The position numbers and the translations under genes were made by a program. Below, in pieces: positions 8,209 through 17,042 of a DNA stretch of 64,000 bases; the stretch's first letter is position 1; every line of letters starts with the position of its first letter. Below the pieces are notes generated by a model. It did not search any database. It was not told where the DNA came from and was given only the letters and a program-made list of their open reading frames with translations. The stretch is taken from positions 285,140 to 349,139 of the forward strand of contig NZ_OMPC01000001.1 of NCBI RefSeq assembly GCF_900312675.1, written 5' to 3'. The DNA is from Aliivibrio sp. EL58. GTDB lineage: Bacteria; Pseudomonadota; Gammaproteobacteria; Enterobacterales; Vibrionaceae.

Positions 8209-9060
8209 TTATGCATCACCCTTGCTTTCTTTTGTATTTGCGTCTTTGTCGTCTTGTAAAGCTATATTTGCCTCGTGTAATTCTATTTCAGCATCTACAA
8301 CCGCGATGTTTGATTCATTTGTCTTTTTTTCTAATTCAGCCGTATCACCTTCGGGTGTCTTTAGCTTGGCTTGTTCTAATTTCATTTGTTGTAGAGCCAA
8401 ATCAGCTTTAGCCTTCACTACTTTTTTTCGAGCCTGAACGACTGCAATGGCACTTTTACTATTTGCATTCATCTTACTAGAACGCTCAATAGACTTTGGC
8501 GCAACTGAACCTCCTATAATATCTAATACGCGCATCAATCCTTCAGGCGTACTAGATTGTGATGCATGTACTTCAACATGATATTTGGCAGAGTTATCAC
8601 TTGAGCGAGTATTTTCTTTATGCGACGCAATGCTACCTGAAACACTCGCTGTCATACTGAAGGGTCCCCACCCTACTGATGCTTTTGCAGAAAACTCTCC
8701 TTTTTTATCTTCTGTGTCATGATGACTTTCTGATGATTTGACTTCCATATCAAATGTAATATCAACTTCATCAACCATTAAACTTGGTACATTAACAATC
8801 GCAAGGACAGGAACCTCTAGGCCCACTTTTTCTTGTTCAATAATATCATTATCTAAACCATCTTTACCTATAACCACATTTCGGACATAAGAAAAATCCG
8901 CCACACGTGTTTTTCCACCATCAAAACCAACATTTTGAATAAAATTAACAGTCGAACGTGCCAACATAATTTGTGAGTCACAAGCTGCCTTTAAAGGTGA
9001 ACCAATTAAGCTTTCCATTGGTAAACCTGTAAATTGATTTTTCATACTTTCTAAAGCCAT
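8209..9060 (-). CDS. DUF2589-family protein with C-terminal coiled coil
   Basis: The first 190 residues match the DUF2589 pattern: an N-terminal LIGSPLKAACDSQIMLARST helix, a LEVPVLAIVNVPSLMVDEVD core followed by the strand ITFDMEVKSS, a glycine/serine-rich strand region, and SAKYHVEVHASQ leading to STPEGLMRVLDIIGGSV. Residues about 195-275 are a long, Lys/Glu/Ala-rich coiled coil (VQARKKVVKAKADLALQQMK and onward). No signal peptide or membrane segment is seen, so it is probably cytoplasmic or exported by an unknown route. DUF2589 has no function that I know of. It lies between a DUF2589-like paralogue and a small protein, all on one strand. Confidence 0.7.
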   Translation of the reverse strand: MALESMKNQFTGLPMESLIGSPLKAACDSQIMLARSTVNFIQNVGFDGGKTRVADFSYVRNVVIGKDGLDNDIIEQEKVGLEVPVLAIVNVPSLMVDEVDITFDMEVKSSESHHDTEDKKGEFSAKASVGWGPFSMTASVSGSIASHKENTRSSDNSAKYHVEVHASQSSTPEGLMRVLDIIGGSVAPKSIERSSKMNANSKSAIAVVQARKKVVKAKADLALQQMKLEQAKLKTPEGDTAELEKKTNESNIAVVDAEIELHEANIALQDDKDANTKESKGDA

Positions 9061-9088
9061 ATTATTTTCCTTTATCTAATGTGAAGTA

Positions 9089-9625
9089 TTAAACTTCGGG
9101 AGGTGTCATCTTTGATGACGGATCTGAAACAATTTTTTGAGGGATAACCTGGGAGTTAAATTTATCAATAATTTTCATCACACATTCAGGAGAGTCTCTT
9201 GATTTAAATTTCACTTTAAAATCAATAATATCTTTACTCATGTTATCTTTACTGCGATGACTTGGTGCAATATCTACAATTAACTTTGGATATGTACCTT
9301 GAACTTGTTGTTGCAAATTATCAGCATCAATACCAGTGACTCGTACAGAAAAATCAACGTTTAGCTCATCAAGATAAAGCCCTTTCGCATCAGTAATAGC
9401 AATTAAAGGCATCGTTATTTGATGCTCATCATCTAGCATTAACTGGATGACTTTGGGCTTATGTATTTTTTGTTCTTCATCATAATCAAAATATTGTGAA
9501 ATCAAGTTACTATAATGAGATAAGCTCATATCACTTGCGCAATTAGCAACATAATTTAAACCTCTTATAATCCCATCCAAGTATTGAGGTGAAATCGGTT
9601 TATTCTTTTTCTCAAAAAACTTCAT
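9089..9625 (-). CDS. DUF2589-like protein, first gene of the operon
   Basis: 178 residues with the same order of elements as the downstream DUF2589 protein: an N-terminal helical part (YLDGIIRGLNYVANCASDMS), the core QITMPLIAITDAKGLYLDEL followed by NVDFSVRV, and a final strand and helix (KVKFKSRDSPECVMKIIDKF). The core aligns by eye with LEVPVLAIVNVPSLMVDEVD of its neighbour, so the two are probably distant paralogues forming a pair. No signal peptide. The promoter should lie in the 140-bp AT-rich gap shared with the divergent lytic-transglycosylase gene. Function unknown. Confidence 0.6.
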   Translation of the reverse strand: MKFFEKKNKPISPQYLDGIIRGLNYVANCASDMSLSHYSNLISQYFDYDEEQKIHKPKVIQLMLDDEHQITMPLIAITDAKGLYLDELNVDFSVRVTGIDADNLQQQVQGTYPKLIVDIAPSHRSKDNMSKDIIDFKVKFKSRDSPECVMKIIDKFNSQVIPQKIVSDPSSKMTPPEV

Positions 9626-9765
9626 AACATATCCTTTATTATTAAATAACGGATTAACAATAAAGCTTCATTATCAGTAATATCATAGGGAAACAATTCC
9701 AAATAATAATAAAATGATAAATATATAAGATGAAAATTAATTTACATGTAATATAGAGAGAAATT

Positions 9766-11133
9766 ATGCTCCGTTCTTTAATTAATTTAATTATTATTTC
9801 ATCATTAATATCTATCACCGTCATAATCTATCCATTAATTTTCAGTCCTGAAATAATACATCTAACTAATACGGACAATAAGTCAGAAAAAAACACATTA
9901 GAAAAGATCAAGAATAGAGGTTTTTTATTGGTTGCAACAAAATTGGATGGAATAGGTTGTTACTACAAGCGAGGAAAAATTAAAGGAACTGAATGTGAGT
10001 TATTACAAGCGTATGCTAACTATCTTAACGTAGAGCTAAATATTATACTCCTTCCTGATTTATCCAGTCTTTTTATGGCATTGGAAAATAAAAAAGTTGA
10101 TATTATTGCTTCAGACCTCACTCCAAATAATGAACGAAAGAAAAAATTATTGTTTTCTAATGCATTATTTCATACTAAAGAGTGGTTAATACAAAGAAAA
10201 GACAATGCTATATCCAGGTTAAATCAATTAGATGGAAAATTAGTTTCTATAAGAAAAGGAAGTACTTATGAAGACGTAATATTAATATTACAAAAGAAAA
10301 TGAATATAAATGTTAAAGTAGAATTACTTCCTGAAACCCTATCAACCTTAGAAATTATTAAAGGTGTCGCAAATGGTCTTTGGGATTACACCTTATCAGA
10401 TCAACACATTGCGCAAAATCAACATGCACAGCATTCTCAACTAGGGCCATCACTAACAATAGGACAACCGCGAAAAATTAGCCTAGCTTTATTCAAAAAC
10501 GATCAAGAATTACTATTAAATTTAAATACTTGGCTAACTAGTGAAGAGGCTACATCTATCCTAACTTCTAGAAATAAAACAGACAATCTAAAACAACGTT
10601 CAATTACGCCTTGGGATAGTATATTTAAACAAAGTGCCTCCCCACCATTTGATTGGTTATGGCTAACTTCGCAAGCTTTCGCTGAATCTTCATTTGATCC
10701 AAATGCAATCTCCTCTTCTGGAGCAAAAGGATTGATGCAATTAATGCCAGAAACAGCTAAAGATATGGGCATAACACAAATATTTTCCCCAAATGATAAT
10801 ATTAAAGCTGGTGCTAAATATAATAAATGGCTATATAAAACCTATTGGAAATATTTACCAGAAACAGAAGCTCTTGCTTTTACATTTGCGTCTTATAATG
10901 CAGGTGTTGGGCATGTAATGGATGCACAGCGTCTCGCTTTACGAGCTGGAGATGACCCAAACATTTGGTTTGATAATGTTGAAAATCATATTATTAGATT
11001 AGAGAAAAAAGCCGTTTTTACTTTGCCATATATTAAATATGGTTATTGTAGAGGTAGCGAAACTAAAGCTTATGTTAGAAAAATATTCTTACAAAATAAA
11101 TTATATTCTAATAACGAAAGATTTACCTATTAA
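9766..11133 (+). CDS. Membrane-anchored MltF-like lytic transglycosylase (solute-binding domain plus SLT domain)
   Basis: A 455-residue protein. It begins with an uncleaved-looking hydrophobic anchor (residues about 5-27), then a type-3 solute-binding domain (residues about 45-270; RGFLLVATKLDGIG, LENKKVDIIASDLTPNNERK), then a C-terminal SLT domain. The SLT catalytic Glu is Glu307 in AFAESSFDPNA, followed by SSSGAKGLMQLMP and FASYNAGVGHV. MltF enzymes cleave the MurNAc-GlcNAc bond of peptidoglycan to 1,6-anhydro products, and the binding domain regulates them. This copy is shorter and more AT-rich than typical chromosomal MltF. It is divergent from the DUF2589 operon and followed after 75 bp by the lipoprotein hydrolase, probably on the same transcript. 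Confidence 0.82.
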   Translation: MLRSLINLIIISSLISITVIIYPLIFSPEIIHLTNTDNKSEKNTLEKIKNRGFLLVATKLDGIGCYYKRGKIKGTECELLQAYANYLNVELNIILLPDLSSLFMALENKKVDIIASDLTPNNERKKKLLFSNALFHTKEWLIQRKDNAISRLNQLDGKLVSIRKGSTYEDVILILQKKMNINVKVELLPETLSTLEIIKGVANGLWDYTLSDQHIAQNQHAQHSQLGPSLTIGQPRKISLALFKNDQELLLNLNTWLTSEEATSILTSRNKTDNLKQRSITPWDSIFKQSASPPFDWLWLTSQAFAESSFDPNAISSSGAKGLMQLMPETAKDMGITQIFSPNDNIKAGAKYNKWLYKTYWKYLPETEALAFTFASYNAGVGHVMDAQRLALRAGDDPNIWFDNVENHIIRLEKKAVFTLPYIKYGYCRGSETKAYVRKIFLQNKLYSNNERFTY

Positions 11134-11208
11134 TTAGGTAATACACTAGAGCAACAAACAAATACAACGTTAACATTATTTCCCATCAACTATAAAGAGT
11201 ATAATCAC

Positions 11209-12447
11209 ATGATTAACTATATAAATATATTATTATTTTCCAGCTTATTAATAATATCAGGTTGTTCAGATCAAAAAGTCCATCGTGATATTTTCAGTAT
11301 CGCCACATGTAATAATACAGAAAACTGTCAACGTCATTCATTACAGAAAAGGGGACATGACATACCTTATACGTTGAGTTTTATAGAAATAGATGACCAA
11401 GGATTATTTTTCGATCGTTCGCAATTCGCAGTGTTACAAAAATACATTAAAAGTAAAACACGTAAAAATAATATTTTTATTTATGTCTATGTACATGGGT
11501 GGCAACATGATGCAAATATTAACGACAGTAATGTAAAGCATTTTAAAGAACAACTTAATAAAATAAGTAACCAACTTGCCGTAAGTAAACGAGAAGTTAT
11601 TGGGATTTATATTGGATGGCGAGGAAAATCCACATCGATACCCTTACTTAAGTACCTTACGTTCTGGGATAGACAAAATAGTGCTAAACGTGTTGCCGAT
11701 GGGAATATCATTGAAATATGGAGTTTTCTAAGAAAGTTAAAAAATAATAGTATTTCAGATACAAAAATCGTAACCGTAGGCCATAGCTTTGGTGCTGAAA
11801 TCGTATTTACAGCAATCAATAAAACACTAGTGAATGACCTAATAGAATCAAGCGTAAATAAACAATATAAAACAAGTACATCTGGATTTGGCGATTTAGT
11901 TTTGTTAATCAATCCAGCATTTGATGCATTAAAATATGCTCATTTTCAAGATATAAACGAACGATACAATGAATTTTTAGGGACACAAAAACCTATACTT
12001 TCTATTTTTACATCAGAATCTGATTGGGCAACTAAGTATGCATTCCCTGCAGGCAACGCTATTTCTCGTATATTTGAATCACATCGCTATATGAAAGCAA
12101 CCATTGGTGGAGAAAACGTACTAATCAATCAAAACGTGGCAGGAAAAACGAGTATTGGGCATTTTAAGCCTTTTATAACCCATCGACTTGAAATGACAAA
12201 TAAAAATACCGACATCAGTTCAACACAACGCATTAAACTAATAAAAAATTTAAAATCTGATTGGGGTAATGGAGTAAACCCACTTAATTTTAGTAATACA
12301 AGATTAATAAGAAATCCAATAATAAAAGCCAGAAACCCGTACTTGGTTGTTCAAGTCGATAAGGATTTAATACCAAATCACAGTAATTTTTTTGGTAAAG
12401 AAATTGAAGAGTTTTTTAATGAATTTTTACTATTCTCTATCGATTAA
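11209..12447 (+). CDS. Lipoprotein with an alpha/beta-hydrolase domain
   Basis: The N-terminus is a lipoprotein signal (ILLFSSLLIISGC, lipobox Ile-Ser-Gly-Cys19). The mature part has an alpha/beta-hydrolase fold signature: an oxyanion-type VYVHGWQHDAN early in the domain, the nucleophile elbow GHSFGAE with Ser193, and a later Asp/His candidate region (SIGHFKPFITHR). Proteins of this kind are lipases, esterases or peptidases; no specificity can be read. Membrane-anchored at the inner or outer membrane. It follows the lytic transglycosylase and ends at a strong terminator, so the two probably form an envelope-acting pair. The long AT-rich C-terminal tail has no recognised domain. Confidence 0.7.
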   Translation: MINYINILLFSSLLIISGCSDQKVHRDIFSIATCNNTENCQRHSLQKRGHDIPYTLSFIEIDDQGLFFDRSQFAVLQKYIKSKTRKNNIFIYVYVHGWQHDANINDSNVKHFKEQLNKISNQLAVSKREVIGIYIGWRGKSTSIPLLKYLTFWDRQNSAKRVADGNIIEIWSFLRKLKNNSISDTKIVTVGHSFGAEIVFTAINKTLVNDLIESSVNKQYKTSTSGFGDLVLLINPAFDALKYAHFQDINERYNEFLGTQKPILSIFTSESDWATKYAFPAGNAISRIFESHRYMKATIGGENVLINQNVAGKTSIGHFKPFITHRLEMTNKNTDISSTQRIKLIKNLKSDWGNGVNPLNFSNTRLIRNPIIKARNPYLVVQVDKDLIPNHSNFFGKEIEEFFNEFLLFSID

Positions 12448-12455
12448 TTTAAAAC

Positions 12456-12489
12456 AACCCCCATTTCAACCACTGTCGAAATGGGGGTT
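12456..12489. terminator. Strong bidirectional terminator
   Basis: AACCCCCATTTC and GAAATGGGGGTT form a perfect 12-bp stem around a 10-base loop, with T-runs to the right and A-runs to the left. It ends the lipoprotein-hydrolase unit and the potE unit. Confidence 0.85.
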
Positions 12490-12509
12490 TTTATTGATTT
12501 ATTCACTTT

Positions 12510-13829
12510 CTATCTAACTTCTTCTGCTTCTACATCTTCATGCTTGTATGCGATAAAGCCATACATAGTCCAACCAAAGAAGGTTACAATTGAACCCCAC
12601 ATCATGGCTTCATAACCAGAACCATACAGTGCATAGAAACTGTATACCGCAGCAACTACCGCAATAAAGTTTGTTTTACTCATCTCTTTTTTATCTACAT
12701 GGGCAAACTTTTGCATAATAAAGATAGCAGCCATACATAGGATATAAGGCACTACGTTAGTCACTACTGCTAAATTAACTAGCGATTCGAATTGTTCATT
12801 CAACGTAGGGCTAATCGTCATTAAAGATAAGACGGTTTGGATAACGGTAATGATGATCATCCCTTTTACTGGGGTGCCTCGTTGATCAATTTCAGAAAAT
12901 ACTTTTGGGAAAAAACCTTCATCCGCAGAACTTTTAAATACAGAAGCAATAGTAAACTGCCATCCTAATAAAGAGCCTGTACATGCGATTACGGCTAAAC
13001 CTGCCACAGCTTTACCAGCCCAAGAGCCAAGCATTACTTGCCATACTAAACTGAATGGCGCAGTTGATGCAGCTAAAGCACCATTCTCAACAATACCAGC
13101 ACAAATGTTAGTCGACACAATGTAAACCACAGCCGCAATTAACGTACCACCAAGTACTGCGATAGGTACATTTTTCTCTGGATTTTCAACTGAATCACTG
13201 TTCGCACAGGCTGATTCTAACCCAAGGAATGCCCATAATGTCATGGCTATTGAAGCACTCACCGCCTCACCAAATGGTAAGCTGTGTGGATTCCAAGAGT
13301 TAACGTACATCTCAGGGCTAAACCAGAACCAACCAATAATCCCTAAACTACATACAGGTAAAATTACCCCCCATACTGTAAACGTACCAATCTGGCCTGT
13401 CACTTTTGCACCACCAAAATTAGCAGCAGTACATAACCACAAGACTCCTATTGTAGCGATACAAGTTTGAATCGGTGTTAGCGATACTTCAAAAAAGGCT
13501 TGAGCGTAGCCAACAGAAGTAATAGCAATGGCAATGTTCGCTATCAGTAAAGATAAACCATAAGTCCACCCCGCCATGAAAGCACCAGAATCACCAAAGG
13601 CATAAGACGCGTAACCATTCATACCACCTGGACGTTTACTAAATCGCCCACACTTAGCAAATACATAAGCTAAACTCATAGACCCAATAGCAGTCACAAG
13701 CCATGAAATAATTGAAATCGAGCCTACTTGTGCCAATTTACTTGGCAACATAATAATACCGGAGCCGGCCATATTAATGAAAGTAAGGACAGTAAGTTGC
13801 ACTACGCCCATTTTTGATTTTTGTGTCAT
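12510..13829 (-). CDS. potE: Putrescine-ornithine antiporter
   Basis: A 439-residue APC-family transporter with 12 membrane helices. Characteristic stretches are TFINMAGSGIIMLPSKLAQV at the first helix (the GSGI substrate motif), SKRPGGMNGYASYAFGDSGA, WAFLGLESACANSDSVENPE and the C-terminal YGSGYEAMMWGSIVTFFGW. These match PotE, which exchanges internal putrescine for external ornithine. It lies 53 bp downstream of ornithine decarboxylase on the same strand, the classic speF-potE acid-stress operon. Length is normal. Confidence 0.93.
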   Translation of the reverse strand: MTQKSKMGVVQLTVLTFINMAGSGIIMLPSKLAQVGSISIISWLVTAIGSMSLAYVFAKCGRFSKRPGGMNGYASYAFGDSGAFMAGWTYGLSLLIANIAIAITSVGYAQAFFEVSLTPIQTCIATIGVLWLCTAANFGGAKVTGQIGTFTVWGVILPVCSLGIIGWFWFSPEMYVNSWNPHSLPFGEAVSASIAMTLWAFLGLESACANSDSVENPEKNVPIAVLGGTLIAAVVYIVSTNICAGIVENGALAASTAPFSLVWQVMLGSWAGKAVAGLAVIACTGSLLGWQFTIASVFKSSADEGFFPKVFSEIDQRGTPVKGMIIITVIQTVLSLMTISPTLNEQFESLVNLAVVTNVVPYILCMAAIFIMQKFAHVDKKEMSKTNFIAVVAAVYSFYALYGSGYEAMMWGSIVTFFGWTMYGFIAYKHEDVEAEEVR

Positions 13830-13882
13830 AAGTTCACCACTGAAGTGGCGCGGAAAGAGGCTCCCCCCGCGCTCATTAGTTA

Positions 13883-16075
13883 TTAATTTGATTCGTTAAG
13901 GACGTAACAAAATGCGGTTGTTCGGCCATTTACTTCTTCTAAATAAACACCTTGAATTTCAGGAGCGAATCCTGGGAATTGGTTAATCCCTTCTTCTAAC
14001 GCTAAGAAGTATTGAGTGACTTCTTGAGTCCATGCTTCACCAGGGATCACACATAGCACGCCTGGAGGATAAGGAAGAGCACCTTCAGCGGCGATACGAC
14101 CCGTTGCTTCTTTTAATTCAACGTATTCACAATCACCACGAAAATACTGAGTATTCGCTTGTTGAGGAACGACTTTCATCTCAGGAAAATAAGCTTCTCG
14201 GAACATACGACGTTGCAACTCTTTCACGTTTAGTTCTCGGTACATATTGTGCATTTCAAGACACAATTGCTGAATCGTATATCCTCTATAACGCTCTTTA
14301 TTGGCTTCATATACGGTTGGCAATACCACTTGTAATGGCGCATCGTCTTTAACAAATTGTTCAAAACGATTAATTTGTGCCACCAGTTGGTGCATTTTTG
14401 CCATATCTTCTGCAGGTGTAAGCAAAAATAAGATTGAGTTCAAATCGCATTTTTCAGGGACAATGCCATTTTCACGTAAGAAGTTAGCCAACAAGGTCGC
14501 TGGAATACCAAAATCAGCATAACCACCATCTTCATTAATACCCGCCGTTGTTAGTAATAACTTACAAGGGTCAACAAAGTATTGTTCATTTCCATAACCT
14601 TCAAACTTATGCCATGTATCTTCTGGATTAAATAAGAAGAATTTTTTCTCATTCGCAATAAGTTCGGTATCGTATTCTTGCCATAATTGACCGTCTACTT
14701 TTTCAGGAATAAACGGAATAATGTATTCACAGCTATTCAATAACTCTTTACGAGTATCAATACCGATTTTCACACATTCATGCCACAACTTACGACCAGA
14801 GGCACCATCATGGATCTTCGCATTCACATCTAATGCTGAGAACAACGCATAAAATGGACTGGTTGATGCGTGCATCATAAAGGCATTATTGAAACGTTTA
14901 TGATTGCAGTAGCGAGCTTGTCCTTTTATATGGCTGTCTTTTTTATGAATTTGGGACGTTTGAGAGAAACCCGCCTGTTGTTTATGAACAGATTGAGTAA
15001 CAAGTACCCCTGCATCTTCTGGTTTCAAATCCAATAACAGCGGTGAACAGTCTTTCATCATAGGAATAAATTGCTCATACCCTACCCACGCAGAGTCGAA
15101 CAAAATGTAATCACATAGATGCCCAATTTTATCCATAACAAAACGAGCGTTATAAATAGTACCGTCGTATGTACCTAACTGAATAATCGCCATTCTGAAT
15201 GGACGCTCAGCTTTTGCTCTTTCTGGATCTGTCTTTGCAATGAGATCGCGAATATAACTTTCATCAAAACAATGCTCATCAATACCACCAATAAAGCCAT
15301 AAGGATTACGAGCGGTTTCTAAATAGACAGGAATTGCACCCGCTTGAAATAATGCACCGTGGTGATTTGATTTATGATTATTTCTATCAAATAACACTAA
15401 ATCCCCGGGGGTTAAAATAGCGTTACAAGCCACCTTGTTCGATGCCGATGTTCCGTTAAGAACAAAATAGGTTTTATCTGCATTAAACACTTTTGCTGCA
15501 TGTTTTTGTGCAGCACACGCGTGTCCCTCATGAATCAATAAATCACCTAACGCGACATCCGCATTACATAAATCACTTCGGAATAAGTTTTCACCAAAGA
15601 AATCATAAAACTGCTTACCTGCTGGATGTTTTTTAAAGAACTGGCCACCTTGATGCCCCGGACAATCAAACGCCGCATTCCCTTGATCAACATATCGAGT
15701 AATCTTTTCAAAAAATGGGGGCAGAACTTTTGATTCGTATTTATGCGCTGCTTCGTTAATTTGACGGCAATAATACGAGATAGATTGTTGAGTTAAGTCA
15801 ATCACACTGGTTACTTTCGCATAATCACAAGAGCACAATTGACGTGTTCCATTACCACAAATAACAAACACTGGAATGCCATAACACGTTTCTTCAATTT
15901 GCTTATGTACGTTTCCCGACACATCCTCAATTGACAAAATAACAGCACTAACGTCTGTTAGTGTCACTGTATCAATAGGTCTTAATTCTCGATTAAACGT
16001 TTCAACTAACATATCAGCGAGAGGCATGAAGTAATCACCAAGATTATTACTTATCGCAATGCTTAAATTTTTCAT
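13883..16075 (-). CDS. speF: Inducible ornithine decarboxylase
   Basis: The open frame could start at 16123, but the ATG at 16075 gives MKNLSIAIS, which lines up with the family N-terminus, and an AGAAGAAA ribosome site precedes it; the protein is then 730 residues, as expected. It has the wing domain, the PLP-dependent fold-I core (GHQGGQFFKKHPAGKQFYDF, ...LNGTSASNKV) and the Schiff-base lysine at about Lys365 in QSVHKQQAGFSQ. It converts ornithine plus a proton to putrescine and CO2, and works with PotE for acid resistance. The downstream potE confirms the biodegradative type. Confidence 0.93.
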   Translation of the reverse strand: MKNLSIAISNNLGDYFMPLADMLVETFNRELRPIDTVTLTDVSAVILSIEDVSGNVHKQIEETCYGIPVFVICGNGTRQLCSCDYAKVTSVIDLTQQSISYYCRQINEAAHKYESKVLPPFFEKITRYVDQGNAAFDCPGHQGGQFFKKHPAGKQFYDFFGENLFRSDLCNADVALGDLLIHEGHACAAQKHAAKVFNADKTYFVLNGTSASNKVACNAILTPGDLVLFDRNNHKSNHHGALFQAGAIPVYLETARNPYGFIGGIDEHCFDESYIRDLIAKTDPERAKAERPFRMAIIQLGTYDGTIYNARFVMDKIGHLCDYILFDSAWVGYEQFIPMMKDCSPLLLDLKPEDAGVLVTQSVHKQQAGFSQTSQIHKKDSHIKGQARYCNHKRFNNAFMMHASTSPFYALFSALDVNAKIHDGASGRKLWHECVKIGIDTRKELLNSCEYIIPFIPEKVDGQLWQEYDTELIANEKKFFLFNPEDTWHKFEGYGNEQYFVDPCKLLLTTAGINEDGGYADFGIPATLLANFLRENGIVPEKCDLNSILFLLTPAEDMAKMHQLVAQINRFEQFVKDDAPLQVVLPTVYEANKERYRGYTIQQLCLEMHNMYRELNVKELQRRMFREAYFPEMKVVPQQANTQYFRGDCEYVELKEATGRIAAEGALPYPPGVLCVIPGEAWTQEVTQYFLALEEGINQFPGFAPEIQGVYLEEVNGRTTAFCYVLNESN

Positions 16076-16460
16076 AATTAATTTCTTCTGTTTGAATGAC
16101 AGGAAGAAAGTTAAAATATTCAAAGAATGAAAAACAACATGAAGAGTAATTTATTGATCTAATTCACAAGATTAAATTTAATAAAAAATAATTTATTAAA
16201 TAGAGGTGTTACATACTTTTATTTCAAAAAAAATAATGATAAATACGCGCACATAATACTTATGACGACTATCTTGTTGTTACTAAAATTAACTATTTTA
16301 ACATAATTGATATCTATATCATTCTGTAAATATATGGTTGCATATTTCTATCTCATAATTTATATTCAAAAAAAACACATCACTCAATAGAGATGGAATA
16401 TATAAAAATAACATATTTAAAATATAATTTTTTATAGATGATTATTATAGGAATATAGCT
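16076..16460. other. Divergent AT-rich promoter region between speF and the Zn-ribbon gene
   Basis: 385 AT-rich bases. The first 48 bases upstream of the chosen speF start are in frame and open (a 16-residue extension MNILTFFLSFKQKKLI). I saw no convincing match to the enterobacterial speFL leader peptide and no clear terminator. Runs of A/T and several direct TATA-like words are present but cannot be assigned. Confidence 0.4.
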
Positions 16461-16913
16461 ATGTATGATATTAATACTCACTATAAGTTTGTTGCTGCCC
16501 GTTTTTTACTTGAATTTAATAGTGCTTATCTTGCAAAATTATTTGGGGTTCCTTTATCCAAGATAAATAGAATTGAATCAAATATGTGTAGAATACCGGC
16601 AATCTACTCATTTGCTCTTAATAGTTTGATTTCACAAGAAGAAAAATCAAAGGAGATATATCATTCATTAGAAAGTGACGATCTAGAAGGATTCTGTAGG
16701 AAAATAAACAAATCAGAAAAAATAAGTCGATTAAGTTGTTCAAAATGCCATTCTAGAAAATTACATGTTATGAAAATAAAAGAAGGGATTTATTTCATTG
16801 AATGTATGAAATGCAAAAAAACAATGTATTCAAGTAAAGATTCAGCTATAAGATATTATTCATGGCAAAATAAAGGTATCTATTTATCACATTTTTTATA
16901 TATGAAAAAATGA
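16461..16913 (+). CDS. Unknown protein with HTH-like N-terminus and zinc-ribbon
   Basis: 150 residues, not recognised. The N-terminal part has a helix-turn-helix-like run (FNSAYLAKLFGVPLSKINRI). The C-terminal part contains two CxxC pairs (CSKC at about residue 93 and CMKC about 25 residues later) separated by basic and hydrophobic strands, as in a zinc ribbon. This order loosely recalls FlhC-type regulators, but key FlhC motifs are not seen, so I do not call it that. Very AT-rich, divergent from speF and closed by a terminator; it may be an acquired regulator. Confidence 0.5.
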   Translation: MYDINTHYKFVAARFLLEFNSAYLAKLFGVPLSKINRIESNMCRIPAIYSFALNSLISQEEKSKEIYHSLESDDLEGFCRKINKSEKISRLSCSKCHSRKLHVMKIKEGIYFIECMKCKKTMYSSKDSAIRYYSWQNKGIYLSHFLYMKK

Positions 16914-17001
16914 AAATCCAAACAAAAAAACATAAGCAATCAGTTATAACTGTCACTATTAATAATAAATAAAAATGTACATAGCTTTAAGTATAAACAA
17001 T

Positions 17002-17027
17002 AATAGCTCTCATAAATGAGAGCTATT
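17002..17027. terminator. Bidirectional terminator
   Basis: AATAGCTCTCAT and ATGAGAGCTATT form a perfect 12-bp stem around a 2-base loop. It separates the Zn-ribbon gene from the convergent chemoreceptor gene. Confidence 0.75.
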
Positions 17028-17042
17028 TAGCTAGAGATAAAT

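Noticed and set aside
7509..12447. Prophage or prophage remnant
   Set aside because: Apart from the Mor-like regulator there are no integrase, capsid, tail or replication genes and no attachment repeats that I can identify.
16461..16913. Calling the Zn-ribbon protein FlhC
   Set aside because: Only the general order HTH plus Cys pairs fits; FlhC-specific residues and an flhD neighbour are absent.
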